From positions 1 to 42,369 of the IMG/VR virus record IMGVR_UViG_3300005293_000006: a DNA stretch of 42,369 bases; one strand, written 5' to 3'. Positions within the stretch are counted from its first letter, which is position 1. Each line of letters begins with the position of its first letter. This document shows, in pieces, positions 18,177 to 26,390 of the stretch. The DNA comes from a virus. The notes under the pieces are model-generated. The model made no database searches. It was not told the DNA's origin and saw only the letters and a list, made by a program, of their open reading frames with translations. Both the position numbers and the translations under genes were made by a program.

Positions 18177-19783
18177 TGAAAGCGTATTTCTTATTTACAA
18201 ATGACTTGTTTCAAAACGGGTTTTTTGGCGGATTGACGGCATTACGTTTAAAGTCGTATAAGATCGATAACGTGGAAACATTGACCAATGATTTTTTGAC
18301 GGATACACAAAGTATTTTGTCGATGCCGATCACGGATTTCGATTATTGTCAAGCGGATGAATTTGGGGTGAATATCACCCCAAACACCGATCCGGCACAA
18401 GCCAATTCATTTAATCCGTTCGCGAAAAGTTTCCTATTGGATTACCCGCTAATTTCAGGAATGGCGCGCGGGTTGCCAACGGGAACGACAACCGGGCGTG
18501 ATTACGGATCCGGGGTGTTGAATTTTGGGGTGGATAAACCGATTGTAAAGGCCGGTGAAGGATTAATGGTTGAAGGGGATCCATTCGAGATTGCGCCGTA
18601 TTTCTTGGAAATCGATTTTTCAAAATCATTGTATATCGAATTTGATTTGGTAAACACCATTTTAACCGAGGGCAGTCCCTATGAACAACCTTATGTGATC
18701 CAAACGTATGTGATCAAATGGGATAAGGCAAAATGCAAAAAGGAATATTACATCATCGATCAACGGGCAACGAATCCTGACGGCCAACCCGGTGTTTTAT
18801 TTGACATCACTTATTTGGGTTTCCTTTCCGGGGTGACGAAAACAAATTTTGAAGATGATCCATTTTTAAACATCGAATGCGGAATCGATTCAAGTTCATG
18901 TGACATCCAAGAACGATCACGTTCCTTTGCGATGTTCGTGAACATACCACAAGAACAAGAAGATCCGGACGCGGTGTTCAAAGAATGTTGTTATCACCAT
19001 TATATTTTTGCGGATGTCAACACCACGGAAGATTTCCGAAACGATTATTCCGGGTTTTATCACCAACGCCAATTGTCCAATGAAACGTGTGACTTTGTTT
19101 TGTTGCACATGGAAACAAACACGGAATATGATTTGGATGACAACACGTTCGGCCAATTTTTTGATTTTGGTTTCTTCCCAACCAATCCAATGATGAAAGG
19201 TTTTTTGGTACAATGGAAAAAAGTGTTGACCGATATTGGTGAAGGGAATTTCAAGGTGATCAAACGACAAACGATCGTGGGATTGAATTTTTCATTTCCA
19301 TCGATCACCTTTACATTGCGACAATTTTCATCCATGATGGCCGATAAGACAACCCGGATTGATGTGGTGATGAACGGAAGGTTGGAAAACGGGAATTTGG
19401 ATTTCACCGGTTTGAATTGGAAACATTCGATGCGCGTTCCGGGGTTTTTCGGTCGCCGTGAACCATCGTTGGAAGAAGATAACATCGTGAACCGTAATTT
19501 TGAAAAGCGTCAAATTTCAATGAAACAAGCCAACGAATATAAGTTCCAAACGAATTTGATTCCGGATTGTTTAACCAATGAAATATTTGATTTTATGATT
19601 TACGCCAATGATATTTTTCTAAATGATTACAATTTGAACAATCATTCGTACAAGTTTAGAAAATTTGGTGTTAAATTCGCATCAAACGAAGGAACCGGAT
19701 ATTTGACAACATCAAGAAAGGCGCGTTTGAATTTAACGTTCAATGATAAGTTTGACAATAACCTGAAAAGAAATTTTAAATAA
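18176..19783 (+). CDS. Tail-associated structural protein
   Basis: 535 aa, aromatic-rich and beta-rich with Asp/Asn-rich loops, no recognised motif. It contains scattered cysteines near residues 221-265, including CCYHHY, which could bind metal or form a disulfide. It is the last gene of the tail block, before the holin, a common place for host-recognition or tail-tip proteins. Translation is probably coupled to the upstream gene. Confidence 0.5.
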   Translation: MKAYFLFTNDLFQNGFFGGLTALRLKSYKIDNVETLTNDFLTDTQSILSMPITDFDYCQADEFGVNITPNTDPAQANSFNPFAKSFLLDYPLISGMARGLPTGTTTGRDYGSGVLNFGVDKPIVKAGEGLMVEGDPFEIAPYFLEIDFSKSLYIEFDLVNTILTEGSPYEQPYVIQTYVIKWDKAKCKKEYYIIDQRATNPDGQPGVLFDITYLGFLSGVTKTNFEDDPFLNIECGIDSSSCDIQERSRSFAMFVNIPQEQEDPDAVFKECCYHHYIFADVNTTEDFRNDYSGFYHQRQLSNETCDFVLLHMETNTEYDLDDNTFGQFFDFGFFPTNPMMKGFLVQWKKVLTDIGEGNFKVIKRQTIVGLNFSFPSITFTLRQFSSMMADKTTRIDVVMNGRLENGNLDFTGLNWKHSMRVPGFFGRREPSLEEDNIVNRNFEKRQISMKQANEYKFQTNLIPDCLTNEIFDFMIYANDIFLNDYNLNNHSYKFRKFGVKFASNEGTGYLTTSRKARLNLTFNDKFDNNLKRNFK

Positions 19784-19807
19784 TACTAACCAAAAACCAA
19801 AAACCAC

Positions 19808-20356
19808 ATGAAGCAATTTTTATTCAATTTTACGAATCACCGGGATTTGTACGCCCTTACATTCACGCTTGGGGGCGTGATGGCAACAATCACCAACTTT
19901 TTCACCCACTACACACCACGCGAAATTTGCGGATTGTCAATCGGTTTGTGGTTGGTGGCTTTTTTGATCAACATGATCGACATTCACACCGGGATAAAAG
20001 CCGACACCAAACGAAAGAAGGACAAAGGCGAAAACTTTCAATTTGAATCCAAAAGAGGTTGGCGCGCATTCGAAAAGATCGGCGTATTCACGTTGATCAT
20101 TTACGCCCTTTATCAGTTTGAAAAAGAAGTTGTCCGATTAGAACTTCCGGAAACACTTTCATCAATGTTGATGTGTATCAAGTTGGGCGCGTTTGCTTAT
20201 GTGGTTTTGATCGAATTGCAGTCGATCGGCGAAAACGATGAAGCGCGTTTCGGAAAGAAAGGAAAGATCTTTGTTTTGTTGGATAACGTCATCGGGATTG
20301 TCAATGACGGTGTACTGTCAAAAGTGAAGGGATTGTTTAACGTTAAAAGTGAATAA
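19808..20356 (+). CDS. Holin
   Basis: 182 aa with four hydrophobic segments at about residues 14-33, 40-58, 89-103 and 119-138. The second is followed by DIHTGIKADTKRKKDKG, which matches the 'D-x-x-TG-x-x-A' plus basic loop seen in Bacteroidota phage holins of the toxin-secretion/lysis family. It would form holes in the inner membrane to release or activate the endolysin. The endolysin gene follows at once. The C-terminus is basic and soluble. Confidence 0.75.
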   Translation: MKQFLFNFTNHRDLYALTFTLGGVMATITNFFTHYTPREICGLSIGLWLVAFLINMIDIHTGIKADTKRKKDKGENFQFESKRGWRAFEKIGVFTLIIYALYQFEKEVVRLELPETLSSMLMCIKLGAFAYVVLIELQSIGENDEARFGKKGKIFVLLDNVIGIVNDGVLSKVKGLFNVKSE

Positions 20357-20357
20357 A

Positions 20358-20801
20358 ATGGAAAGCGTCATTGATATTGCGGAAAAGGAAATCGGTTATT
20401 CAGAAACGCCGATGAATAGTAACAAAACGAAATTCGGAAGTTGGTTTGGTTATGATGGTGTTGCATGGTGTGGAATGTTTGTAAGTTGGTGTTATTTCAT
20501 GGCCGGAAAACCGCTTGGAAAAATCGGATTTACAAAAGGATTTGCGGGTTGTCAAACCGCCGTGGCTTATTTCGTTAAAAAGGAAATGATAACATTAAAA
20601 CCGGTGAAAGGCGATATTGTTTTTTTTGATTGGAATTCAGATGGACGTTATGATCACACCGGAATTTTTAGTCATTGGATTGATCAAGAAAATTTCGTTA
20701 CCATTGAAGGGAATACATCATTAAAAAATCAAAGCAATGGCGGTCAAGTGATGAAGCGAAACCGAAACAAAAAAACGGCCATATTTGTCCACATCCCGTA
20801 A
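20358..20801 (+). CDS. CHAP-domain endolysin
   Basis: 147 aa from ATG 20358; an in-frame GTG at 20349 would add three residues but lies within the holin stop region. The fold reads as CHAP/NlpC-P60-like. Cys38 sits in AWCGMF, His100 in YDHTGIF, and Glu117/Asn119 in IEGNTS, giving a Cys-His-Asn/Glu active site. It should cleave peptidoglycan peptide or cross-bridge bonds. The length suits a single-domain lysin without a separate wall-binding domain. No signal peptide, so it depends on the holin one base upstream. Confidence 0.85.
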   Translation: MESVIDIAEKEIGYSETPMNSNKTKFGSWFGYDGVAWCGMFVSWCYFMAGKPLGKIGFTKGFAGCQTAVAYFVKKEMITLKPVKGDIVFFDWNSDGRYDHTGIFSHWIDQENFVTIEGNTSLKNQSNGGQVMKRNRNKKTAIFVHIP

Positions 20802-20813
20802 AGCAAAACGAAC

Positions 20814-21473
20814 ATGAAAAACATCAAAGAAATACTTATTCGGAATTGGTTTGGTTTTGTAATAGCATTAATGATCTTATCACTGATGACTAACTGCAAT
20901 TCTCGCCTCATTAATCAATTGGAAATACAAAAAGACAATATCACATCACTGCAAAAAGAAACGGCCACATATCGCCTTAAAAACGGCCAATTGGTTTCCT
21001 CGGTCAATACGTTACAGTTTGACAAAAGACAGTTGAACGATTTGGTGTTGTCCAAGGATCAACAAATGAAGGAAATCGCCAAACGATTTTCACAAATCAA
21101 AACGATCACCAAGGAAATCACCGTCACCAAGTTCGACACGATACAAATCCGATACGCCGAACCGGTTCCATGTGTATTTCAAAAGACGGACACCATCAAA
21201 AAGAAGTGGTATTCGTTCGCGTATGAATCCAACCAAGCCGGGATCGTGATCAAGGATTTCAAAACGTCGGATTCCCTGATTCATGTCGGCGGGACAAAAC
21301 GAAAATGGTTGTTCGGAAAGACAACCGCCACGATGGACATCACTCACGCGAACCCACACGTTGAAACAAAGGCGGTGGAACATTATGAAGTCCCGGTGGA
21401 AAAAACATTTGTCGAAAAATATTGGATCAAAGAAATAGTGTCTTTTGTATTGGGTGTTTTAATTGCGAAATAA
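20814..21473 (+). CDS. Putative spanin-like lysis accessory protein
   Basis: 219 aa. An N-terminal hydrophobic segment (about 11-27) ends near a Cys (LMTNC, a poor lipobox). A coiled-coil region (about 35-95) follows, then a periplasm-like domain and a second hydrophobic stretch at the extreme C-terminus (about 203-218). It lies directly after holin and endolysin. This topology suits an envelope-spanning lysis factor, although a classic Rz/Rz1 pair is not visible. Function is inferred. Confidence 0.5.
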   Translation: MKNIKEILIRNWFGFVIALMILSLMTNCNSRLINQLEIQKDNITSLQKETATYRLKNGQLVSSVNTLQFDKRQLNDLVLSKDQQMKEIAKRFSQIKTITKEITVTKFDTIQIRYAEPVPCVFQKTDTIKKKWYSFAYESNQAGIVIKDFKTSDSLIHVGGTKRKWLFGKTTATMDITHANPHVETKAVEHYEVPVEKTFVEKYWIKEIVSFVLGVLIAK

Positions 21474-21476
21474 TAC

Positions 21477-21484
21477 TATATTTG
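21477..21484 (+). promoter_or_regulatory. TATATTTG -7 box
   Basis: Exact match to the Bacteroidota -7 consensus TAnnTTTG, 4 bases after the lysis gene stop. The -33 element is weak: the nearest TTG is 24 bases upstream. A transcript would start near 21489, exactly where a perfect hairpin begins. Confidence 0.45.
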
Positions 21485-21488
21485 TTGA

Positions 21489-21570
21489 AGGTTTTCCACA
21501 AAACCTAATCATGTAAATTTTGTTTGTTTGAATTAAGCCGTGTCAACTGATACGGCTTTTTCTTTTTGTT
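21489..21570 (+). ncRNA. Candidate small structured RNA
   Basis: Downstream of the TATATTTG box is a perfect 7-bp hairpin, AGGTTTT (21489-21495) with AAAACCT (21500-21506) and a CCAC loop. About 28 unpaired bases follow, then an intrinsic terminator at 21535-21570. Promoter, 5' hairpin and terminator would give an RNA of about 80 nt with no convincing ORF. It may instead be just the 3' end of the late operon. Confidence 0.35.
21535..21570 (+). terminator. Intrinsic terminator after the lysis genes
   Basis: AAGCCGT (21535-21541) pairs with ACGGCTT (21552-21558), followed by a T-rich tract to 21570. It separates late structural/lysis transcription from the early promoter immediately downstream. 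Confidence 0.85.
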
Positions 21571-21576
21571 AAAATT

Positions 21577-21625
21577 AAAATAAATGAAAAAATGTTTTGC
21601 GGAAATAAAAAAAGATATACATTTG
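21577..21625 (+). promoter_or_regulatory. Early promoter repeat, copy 1
   Basis: TTTG at 21596-21599, an 18-base spacer, and TACATTTG at 21618-21625 match the Bacteroidota -33/-7 promoter pattern. The whole ~48-bp block is nearly identical to blocks at 27135-27183 and 31918-31967. Downstream, AGACAAACAAAC is shared with copy 3. It drives the first early gene at 21648. Confidence 0.85.
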
Positions 21626-21647
21626 CAAGACAAACAAACGAAAACAC

Positions 21648-21812
21648 ATGGCGTTAAAAGACAAATTCAAGGCGTTGGCGGATCCTAAAAGCCAACTAAT
21701 TTTCAAAAAGAAACAAACGGTCACCGTGTTCGGCGTTGACAATGCGTTGTTTCAGTACATGGAATATAAAGACGCGTATTTCAAACACAGATTCATTACA
21801 TCATTAAACTAA
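21648..21812 (+). CDS. Small early protein, 54 aa
   Basis: Not recognised. 54 aa, starting 23 bases after the first early promoter, which makes it the first gene expressed from that unit. Basic N-terminal half (many Lys), then a hydrophobic/aromatic stretch with VTVFGVDNALFQYMEYKDA. Codon use matches the neighbours. First genes of early operons are often host-takeover factors; that is inference. Confidence 0.7.
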   Translation: MALKDKFKALADPKSQLIFKKKQTVTVFGVDNALFQYMEYKDAYFKHRFITSLN

Positions 21813-21821
21813 TTTTAAAAA

Positions 21822-22283
21822 ATGGAAAAACAAAAAGAAAAAAAACCGGAATACATTATCGATGTGGACAAGGTGATTGAAAAGTACAATACCGACAACC
21901 CGGAAAAAAGGGAATTGACGCGGTTGGAATTGGCGCAACAAATCGGATCCAACAAACAAAGTTTCGTGAATTGGAAAACCGGCAAAACGCCAAAATGGGT
22001 TTTTTATGTATTAACGATTTGCGAGATTGGCGGTTTCAGGGCGGATAAAACCCCGATTGACATTGACAATGTAATTGAACGATACAATAAAAACAACCCG
22101 GACAAAAAGATTTCACAAGCCGACATCGCAAAACAAATTGGAGTGGACAAACAAAACGTTTCGGTTTGGAAACCAACAACCAAAAAGACAACGCCAATTT
22201 GGATTCATTGGGTTTCAAAACTTTGCGAGATAGGCAATTGCAACATTGACACCTTCATCATTAAAAACAATTCACATGAATAA
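21822..22283 (+). CDS. Tandem duplicated helix-turn-helix protein
   Basis: 153 aa made of two similar units, residues 14-75 and 80-143. Each begins with D-V/I-D-x-VIE-K/R-YN, continues through an L-A-Q/K-Q-I-G and N-K/D-K-Q turn typical of XRE-family HTH domains, and ends with an L-x-ICEIG or KLCEIG helix. One chain could therefore bind DNA as a pseudo-dimer. It is the second gene of the first early operon, so a role as early transcription regulator is likely. Targets are unknown; the promoter repeats are candidates. Confidence 0.75.
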   Translation: MEKQKEKKPEYIIDVDKVIEKYNTDNPEKRELTRLELAQQIGSNKQSFVNWKTGKTPKWVFYVLTICEIGGFRADKTPIDIDNVIERYNKNNPDKKISQADIAKQIGVDKQNVSVWKPTTKKTTPIWIHWVSKLCEIGNCNIDTFIIKNNSHE

Positions 22284-22482
22284 GGTGTCATACAGTAAGA
22301 ACGGCGGAACATGGTTCGCGTTGTTGGAAGAAAAAGTGATCACATTCAAATCCAAGGTTGGAAGATTGCATGACGAATTTCATTGGCGGATTGTTTCAAG
22401 TGTTGAAGCGGATTCATTTGGTGATTTGTTGATCAAGATGGGCGACAAAGGATGGATTGATTTGATAAATAAAAACGAATAA
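22276..22482 (+). CDS. Small early protein, 68 aa
   Basis: 68 aa from ATG 22276, overlapping the end of the HTH gene by 8 bases. An upstream in-frame start at 22246 is less likely because it lies deeper in that gene. Compact mixed composition with aromatic residues and a central beta-hairpin-like stretch (WFALLEEKVITFKSK). No motif recognised. It precedes recT by one base, so it may be a recombination accessory, by context only. Confidence 0.65.
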   Translation: MNKVSYSKNGGTWFALLEEKVITFKSKVGRLHDEFHWRIVSSVEADSFGDLLIKMGDKGWIDLINKNE

Positions 22483-22483
22483 C

Positions 22484-23422
22484 ATGGCAACACTAACAAA
22501 AGCAACCGCGAAAAAAGTGACGTTCCGGGAGTTGTGCGAACAACCAGAAACAAAAGCCAAATTCAACGAAATGTTGGGTGAAAAAAACGGTGTTTCCTTC
22601 TTGGATTCCGCGATACGAATGGTTCAAAACCGACAAGACTTGGTGGATTGCGAACCGGAATCGGTATTGAATGCGGTTTCGGCCATCGCGTCACTTGATT
22701 TGATGATCGATCCGTCGTTCGGTCAAGCGTTTATCGATACTTATAAATTCAAAATAGGATTGCGTTGGTTTAATTTCGCACAGTTTCAAATCGGATATAA
22801 AGGACTTATTGAATTAGGCCATCGCACGAATTCTTTTTTGATCATCCACACGGACGACGTTCGCGATGGTGAATATAAATCGATCAACCGAATGACCGGC
22901 GAAATCGAATTCGAATGGAACAACGATCAGGACGCGCGAAAAAAACTTCCGGTGATTGGGTTTATTGCTTACTTTCAATTAACCGCCGGGTTTCGCAAAT
23001 CGATGTACATGACCGTAAAGGAAATGCAAGATCATGGAAAAAAATGGTCAAAGAATTTCCGGGATAAAGACAAAGGATGGCAAAAAGATTTTGACGGAAT
23101 GGGACGCAAAACCGTGTTGAAATTATTGTTGGATAAATACGCGCCGAAATCACGCGAAATGAAACGCGCCATTGCATTCGATCAGGCCATCATCAACGAC
23201 ATCCACGGGCAAAGTTTGAACTATATCGACAACCCGAACACAAAAGTCAAAGTCAATTTGGAAGATCAAAACAAAGCAGTCGAACGCCAACGAATTATTG
23301 ATCACATTGAAAATTCAAAAACAATTCCGAGATTGGAACAAGTTTTCGAACACATTCCGGATGAAGAAATTCGGGAATTGTATGATCAGAAAATCATCAA
23401 GTTAACAACCAAAAAGAAATAA
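22484..23422 (+). CDS. recT: RecT-family single-strand annealing recombinase
   Basis: 312 aa, usual for RecT. Characteristic features are the N-terminal helical region with 'DPSFGQAF' near residue 80, the FQIGYKGLIELGHRT segment around residues 100-115, and the MGRKTVLKLLLDKYAP stretch near residues 206-222. It anneals complementary single strands and would act with the exonuclease encoded next, as in Rac RecE/RecT or lambda Exo/Beta. C-terminal residues are charged and variable. Confidence 0.9.
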   Translation: MATLTKATAKKVTFRELCEQPETKAKFNEMLGEKNGVSFLDSAIRMVQNRQDLVDCEPESVLNAVSAIASLDLMIDPSFGQAFIDTYKFKIGLRWFNFAQFQIGYKGLIELGHRTNSFLIIHTDDVRDGEYKSINRMTGEIEFEWNNDQDARKKLPVIGFIAYFQLTAGFRKSMYMTVKEMQDHGKKWSKNFRDKDKGWQKDFDGMGRKTVLKLLLDKYAPKSREMKRAIAFDQAIINDIHGQSLNYIDNPNTKVKVNLEDQNKAVERQRIIDHIENSKTIPRLEQVFEHIPDEEIRELYDQKIIKLTTKKK

Positions 23423-23441
23423 TAATCAAACAAACAAAAGC

Positions 23442-24302
23442 ATGAAACCAAACAACGAAATATTTTTCAGAGCGTCCGGAAACGGTGCATTGATGACCGA
23501 CGGACGTGGAACCGTATTGACGGACAACATGAAAAAAGATTTGGAAGATTTCAAAACCAAGTTAAGAAACGGCGGAAAATTAACCGATCCGCAAAAACTG
23601 AAATTCGATGACTACATCAAACGCGAAAACGCGCCGTTTGAATTATCGGACACGGCCAAATCATTCGTCAAGGAAAATTGGTTGTGGTTGGAAAAAGGGT
23701 TTTATAAGGCATTGAAAACCGATTTCACCGACAAAGGAATCTTTAATGAAGAAGAAGGATTGTCATTGATGTCCCGTGTCCATGGTAACTTTTACAAGAA
23801 AAACACAACGCGAAAATACAAAGGGAATTTGACCGGTGAATGTGACGTGGAATTCAAACAAGGAACAACGAAAATTATTTTGGATGTCAAAAATTGTTGG
23901 GATGCCAAAACGTTCATCAATGCCAAACCGGACAAAATTTATGATTGGCAAGGTGAAACGTACATGGATCTTTATGAAGCCGATGAATTTTGGTTGTGTT
24001 ACACGTTGACCGATTGCCCGGATCATTTATTGAATAAACAAAAAGAAAAGTTGTGGCGACAATATTATGATGAATCGATGTCACCGGAAGAAGCGTCGGC
24101 GATGGAAGAAAGGATGACACCGATGTTTGAGCAAATCGAACGAAACTTGGTTTATTCCAATTCAAAATTGTACACGGAAGAAGAAAGGATCAAGATTTTC
24201 AAATATCAACGTGACGGTGAAAAATTCAAATTGTTATTGGATCGGATCCCGTCGGCCTTGGAATATTACCAAACAATAAAGTTGAACGACATCACTTTGT
24301 AA
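23442..24302 (+). CDS. PD-(D/E)XK exonuclease, RecT partner (YqaJ/RecE/Exo-like)
   Basis: 286 aa. The nuclease core is visible: Asp135 in TGECDVEF, then Asp148 and Lys150 in ILDVKN, matching the D...DxK pattern of lambda exonuclease and YqaJ enzymes. A Trp-rich region with YDWQGETYMDLY follows. It should resect double-stranded ends 5' to 3' to give single strands for RecT. The gene is 19 bases after recT and in the same early operon. Confidence 0.82.
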   Translation: MKPNNEIFFRASGNGALMTDGRGTVLTDNMKKDLEDFKTKLRNGGKLTDPQKLKFDDYIKRENAPFELSDTAKSFVKENWLWLEKGFYKALKTDFTDKGIFNEEEGLSLMSRVHGNFYKKNTTRKYKGNLTGECDVEFKQGTTKIILDVKNCWDAKTFINAKPDKIYDWQGETYMDLYEADEFWLCYTLTDCPDHLLNKQKEKLWRQYYDESMSPEEASAMEERMTPMFEQIERNLVYSNSKLYTEEERIKIFKYQRDGEKFKLLLDRIPSALEYYQTIKLNDITL

Positions 24303-24306
24303 CAAC

Positions 24307-24591
24307 ATGGATAACATCATAAAAAAAGGATTCACCAACGTTCCGGATGCGTTGGTGAATGATGTCAGATTGACACGGGACGCGCGTTTTTTGTATGTGT
24401 ATTTAGCCTATAAAAAACAATCGGAAAAATTCACGAATGCGGATATTGAAAGCGGAATGAATTTCACCAATGAAACCCGGATAAAATACATAAAAGAACT
24501 TGTGAAATATAGGTGGATCAAAGTGATAAAGAAGCGCGATAAATACGGGCGTTTTATTCAAAATGAAATAATGTTAAATACACCGTTATAA
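24307..24591 (+). CDS. Winged-helix protein, possible replication accessory
   Basis: 94 aa. The sequence reads like the N-terminal winged-helix domain of phage replisome organisers: a short strand, then helices around LVNDVRLTRDARFLYVYLAY, TNADIESGMNF and IKYIKELVKYRWI, and a basic wing (KKRDKYGRF). It sits directly before the larger initiator-like gene, so it may be a separate partner or a split N-terminal piece of the same functional unit. Confidence 0.6.
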   Translation: MDNIIKKGFTNVPDALVNDVRLTRDARFLYVYLAYKKQSEKFTNADIESGMNFTNETRIKYIKELVKYRWIKVIKKRDKYGRFIQNEIMLNTPL

Positions 24592-24592
24592 A

Positions 24593-25351
24593 ATGGTTTT
24601 AAGTAAAATTTTAAGTCAATCCGCATTTTGGATAGTGAACAAGGAAATTGCACGGTTGGTTGGTATTGAACCCGCCGTGTTATTATCCGATCTTATCGAC
24701 AAACAAACTTATTTCAGCAATAGAAACGAATTGGATTCGGAAGGTTATTTTTTTAATACGGTTGAATTCATCGAGTTGGCCACATCGTTAAATTACCATG
24801 CGCAAAAAAAAGCGTTAAAGGTTTTATCCGAACACGGATTCATTGAAGAAAAGTTGAAAGGCATTCCCGCAAAACTACATTTCAAAGTTGTTGAATACAA
24901 GATTTTAAATTATTTGAATACTGGTGTTTCGATTAGTGAAAAACTTGATTTGGATAAACCGGAAACAAATAATAATATAATTATTAATAATAAAAAGAAA
25001 GAAGTAATTATCCCGTTGTTCAATGAGATCACACCAATTTCACATGACGTTCTAAAATATTTGAATGAAAAGAAACCGTCAAAAGTCCCGTTCAAATTAG
25101 AAAAAAACAACCTGAAAGAAATCGAAGCGCGGATCAAAGAAAAATTCACGATGGCGGAATTCAAAAAAGTAATTGATTTCAAAATTTCAGAATGGAAGGA
25201 TGATGAAAAAATGAAAAAGTACATTCGCCCGGAAACATTGTTTGGATCCAAGTTCAATTCCTATTTAAGCGACGCGGATGATGATCGGAAAAAAGATGAT
25301 GGATCCGCAAATTTCGAATACAAACCAACACAAAAAGCGCAATTACTATGA
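24593..25351 (+). CDS. Putative replication initiator / replisome organiser
   Basis: 252 aa. N-terminal residues 1-105 resemble a winged-helix DNA-binding domain. A low-complexity Asn/Ile/Lys linker (about residues 120-140) follows, then a helical domain reminiscent of DnaD-like or lambda-O-like C-terminal regions. The next gene encodes a DnaC-type loader, which is the usual pairing. The linker is encoded by an extremely AT-rich tract, as in initiator genes that contain their own origin. It starts one base after the upstream gene. Confidence 0.6.
   Translation: MVLSKILSQSAFWIVNKEIARLVGIEPAVLLSDLIDKQTYFSNRNELDSEGYFFNTVEFIELATSLNYHAQKKALKVLSEHGFIEEKLKGIPAKLHFKVVEYKILNYLNTGVSISEKLDLDKPETNNNIIINNKKKEVIIPLFNEITPISHDVLKYLNEKKPSKVPFKLEKNNLKEIEARIKEKFTMAEFKKVIDFKISEWKDDEKMKKYIRPETLFGSKFNSYLSDADDDRKKDDGSANFEYKPTQKAQLL
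24967..25003 (+). other. AT-rich tract, candidate replication origin
   Basis: About 37 bases of almost pure A/T inside the initiator gene. It includes the palindrome AATAAT-ATA-ATTATT (24971-24985). An AT-rich unwinding element inside the initiator gene is the lambda-O arrangement. I did not find convincing iterons, so this is a suggestion only. Confidence 0.3.
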
Positions 25352-26388
25352 AAGATTTTTATAAAGCATTCATCCAAGAAGCGGAATTGTTTTTCGTGAA
25401 AAAGTTCATCACAAGCGACACGATGGAAAAAGAATATTCAACGTGCCTTGACATTATTTTCAACGTCACCGATTCGTTCGATTATGGCCGTGGGATAATC
25501 GCATTTAATCAACGCTACGGACAAGGAAAATCATTTTTCTTTGAGGTGATCAACCATTTGTATAAACGCACCCACAAAGGCCAAAACATCTATAAAAAAG
25601 TAACTTCAAAAGACTTGGTGCAAATCTATTTGTCCACGGCCAAAGGTGAAGATCCGGAACAACGATTGATCGAAGCGATTTCCGTGAAACGATTGTTCAT
25701 CGATGACATCGGTGATGAAGGTGAAAAAAAAGTATTTAAGAATTACGCCAATGAATTAAACGTGATCCGTTTCGTGTTACTCAAACGATATGAATGGTGG
25801 GTTGAAAAGGGGTGGATCACTTACGGAACCACGAATTTGACCATCGATCAGATCGCGAAAAATTATGATGGACGTGTTTCGGATCGTTTGTTACAAATGT
25901 GTTATTGGCGTGAATTCAATTTCTTAAAAGAAGGATCCTTCCGTCAAGTTGAAGAAACCCGCAAGTTGACACCGGCGGAAATCAAGAAATCATGGAATCA
26001 ATTCAGGTTAAAAAAGCCGGTTGAAAAAGTGGATTTGGAAAAGTATTTCAACGAATTGATTGATGAACCGGATGACTATTTTGAAGGGAAGGACATTTCT
26101 TTTTGGACGTTTGTCAAAACCTATTTAATAGACAAAGGATTGTTGGATGAAAGTGAATTCAAGGCGATCACGGAATTCGATTTGAATGAAGCAAAATCAA
26201 TTGTTCGTTATGATGTCAAGGAATCCAAACGTTCGCAATACAAGAACGCGCCGGCGGATCTAAGAAAAATAAAAGTGGATGAAGCGGTCACGGCCATCAC
26301 CAAAAAAGACGTTTTGAATTTTGCACAAAACGTGGTGGCGCGCAAAAAGTTCATGGAATTACGAACCAACAAACATAAATTCAAATAG
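25348..26388 (+). CDS. DnaC-like helicase loader ATPase
   Basis: 346 aa AAA+ protein. Walker A is GQGKS at residues 58-62; Walker B is LFIDDIG at 116-122. Further motifs are a sensor-like YGTTNL near residue 169 and an arginine-finger-like GRVSDRLLQM near residue 181. These match DnaC/DnaI loaders. Residues beyond ~230 form an additional helical C-terminal domain not usual in short DnaC proteins. It overlaps the initiator gene by 4 bases. Because no phage helicase is visible, it probably loads the host DnaB. Confidence 0.82.
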   Translation: MKDFYKAFIQEAELFFVKKFITSDTMEKEYSTCLDIIFNVTDSFDYGRGIIAFNQRYGQGKSFFFEVINHLYKRTHKGQNIYKKVTSKDLVQIYLSTAKGEDPEQRLIEAISVKRLFIDDIGDEGEKKVFKNYANELNVIRFVLLKRYEWWVEKGWITYGTTNLTIDQIAKNYDGRVSDRLLQMCYWREFNFLKEGSFRQVEETRKLTPAEIKKSWNQFRLKKPVEKVDLEKYFNELIDEPDDYFEGKDISFWTFVKTYLIDKGLLDESEFKAITEFDLNEAKSIVRYDVKESKRSQYKNAPADLRKIKVDEAVTAITKKDVLNFAQNVVARKKFMELRTNKHKFK

Positions 26389-26390
26389 TA

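Noticed and set aside
21584-21640. Short reading frame beginning MKKCFAEIKKD in the promoter repeat, also present at 27143 and 31926
   Set aside because: The shared peptide is a by-product of the 48-bp promoter repeat. The frame ends quickly at copy 2, overlaps the next gene at copy 1, and transcripts would start downstream of it.
21822-22283. Lysogeny repressor
   Set aside because: The HTH protein is near an early promoter, but no integrase, excisionase, divergent promoter or attachment site is visible, so a lysogeny switch is not supported.
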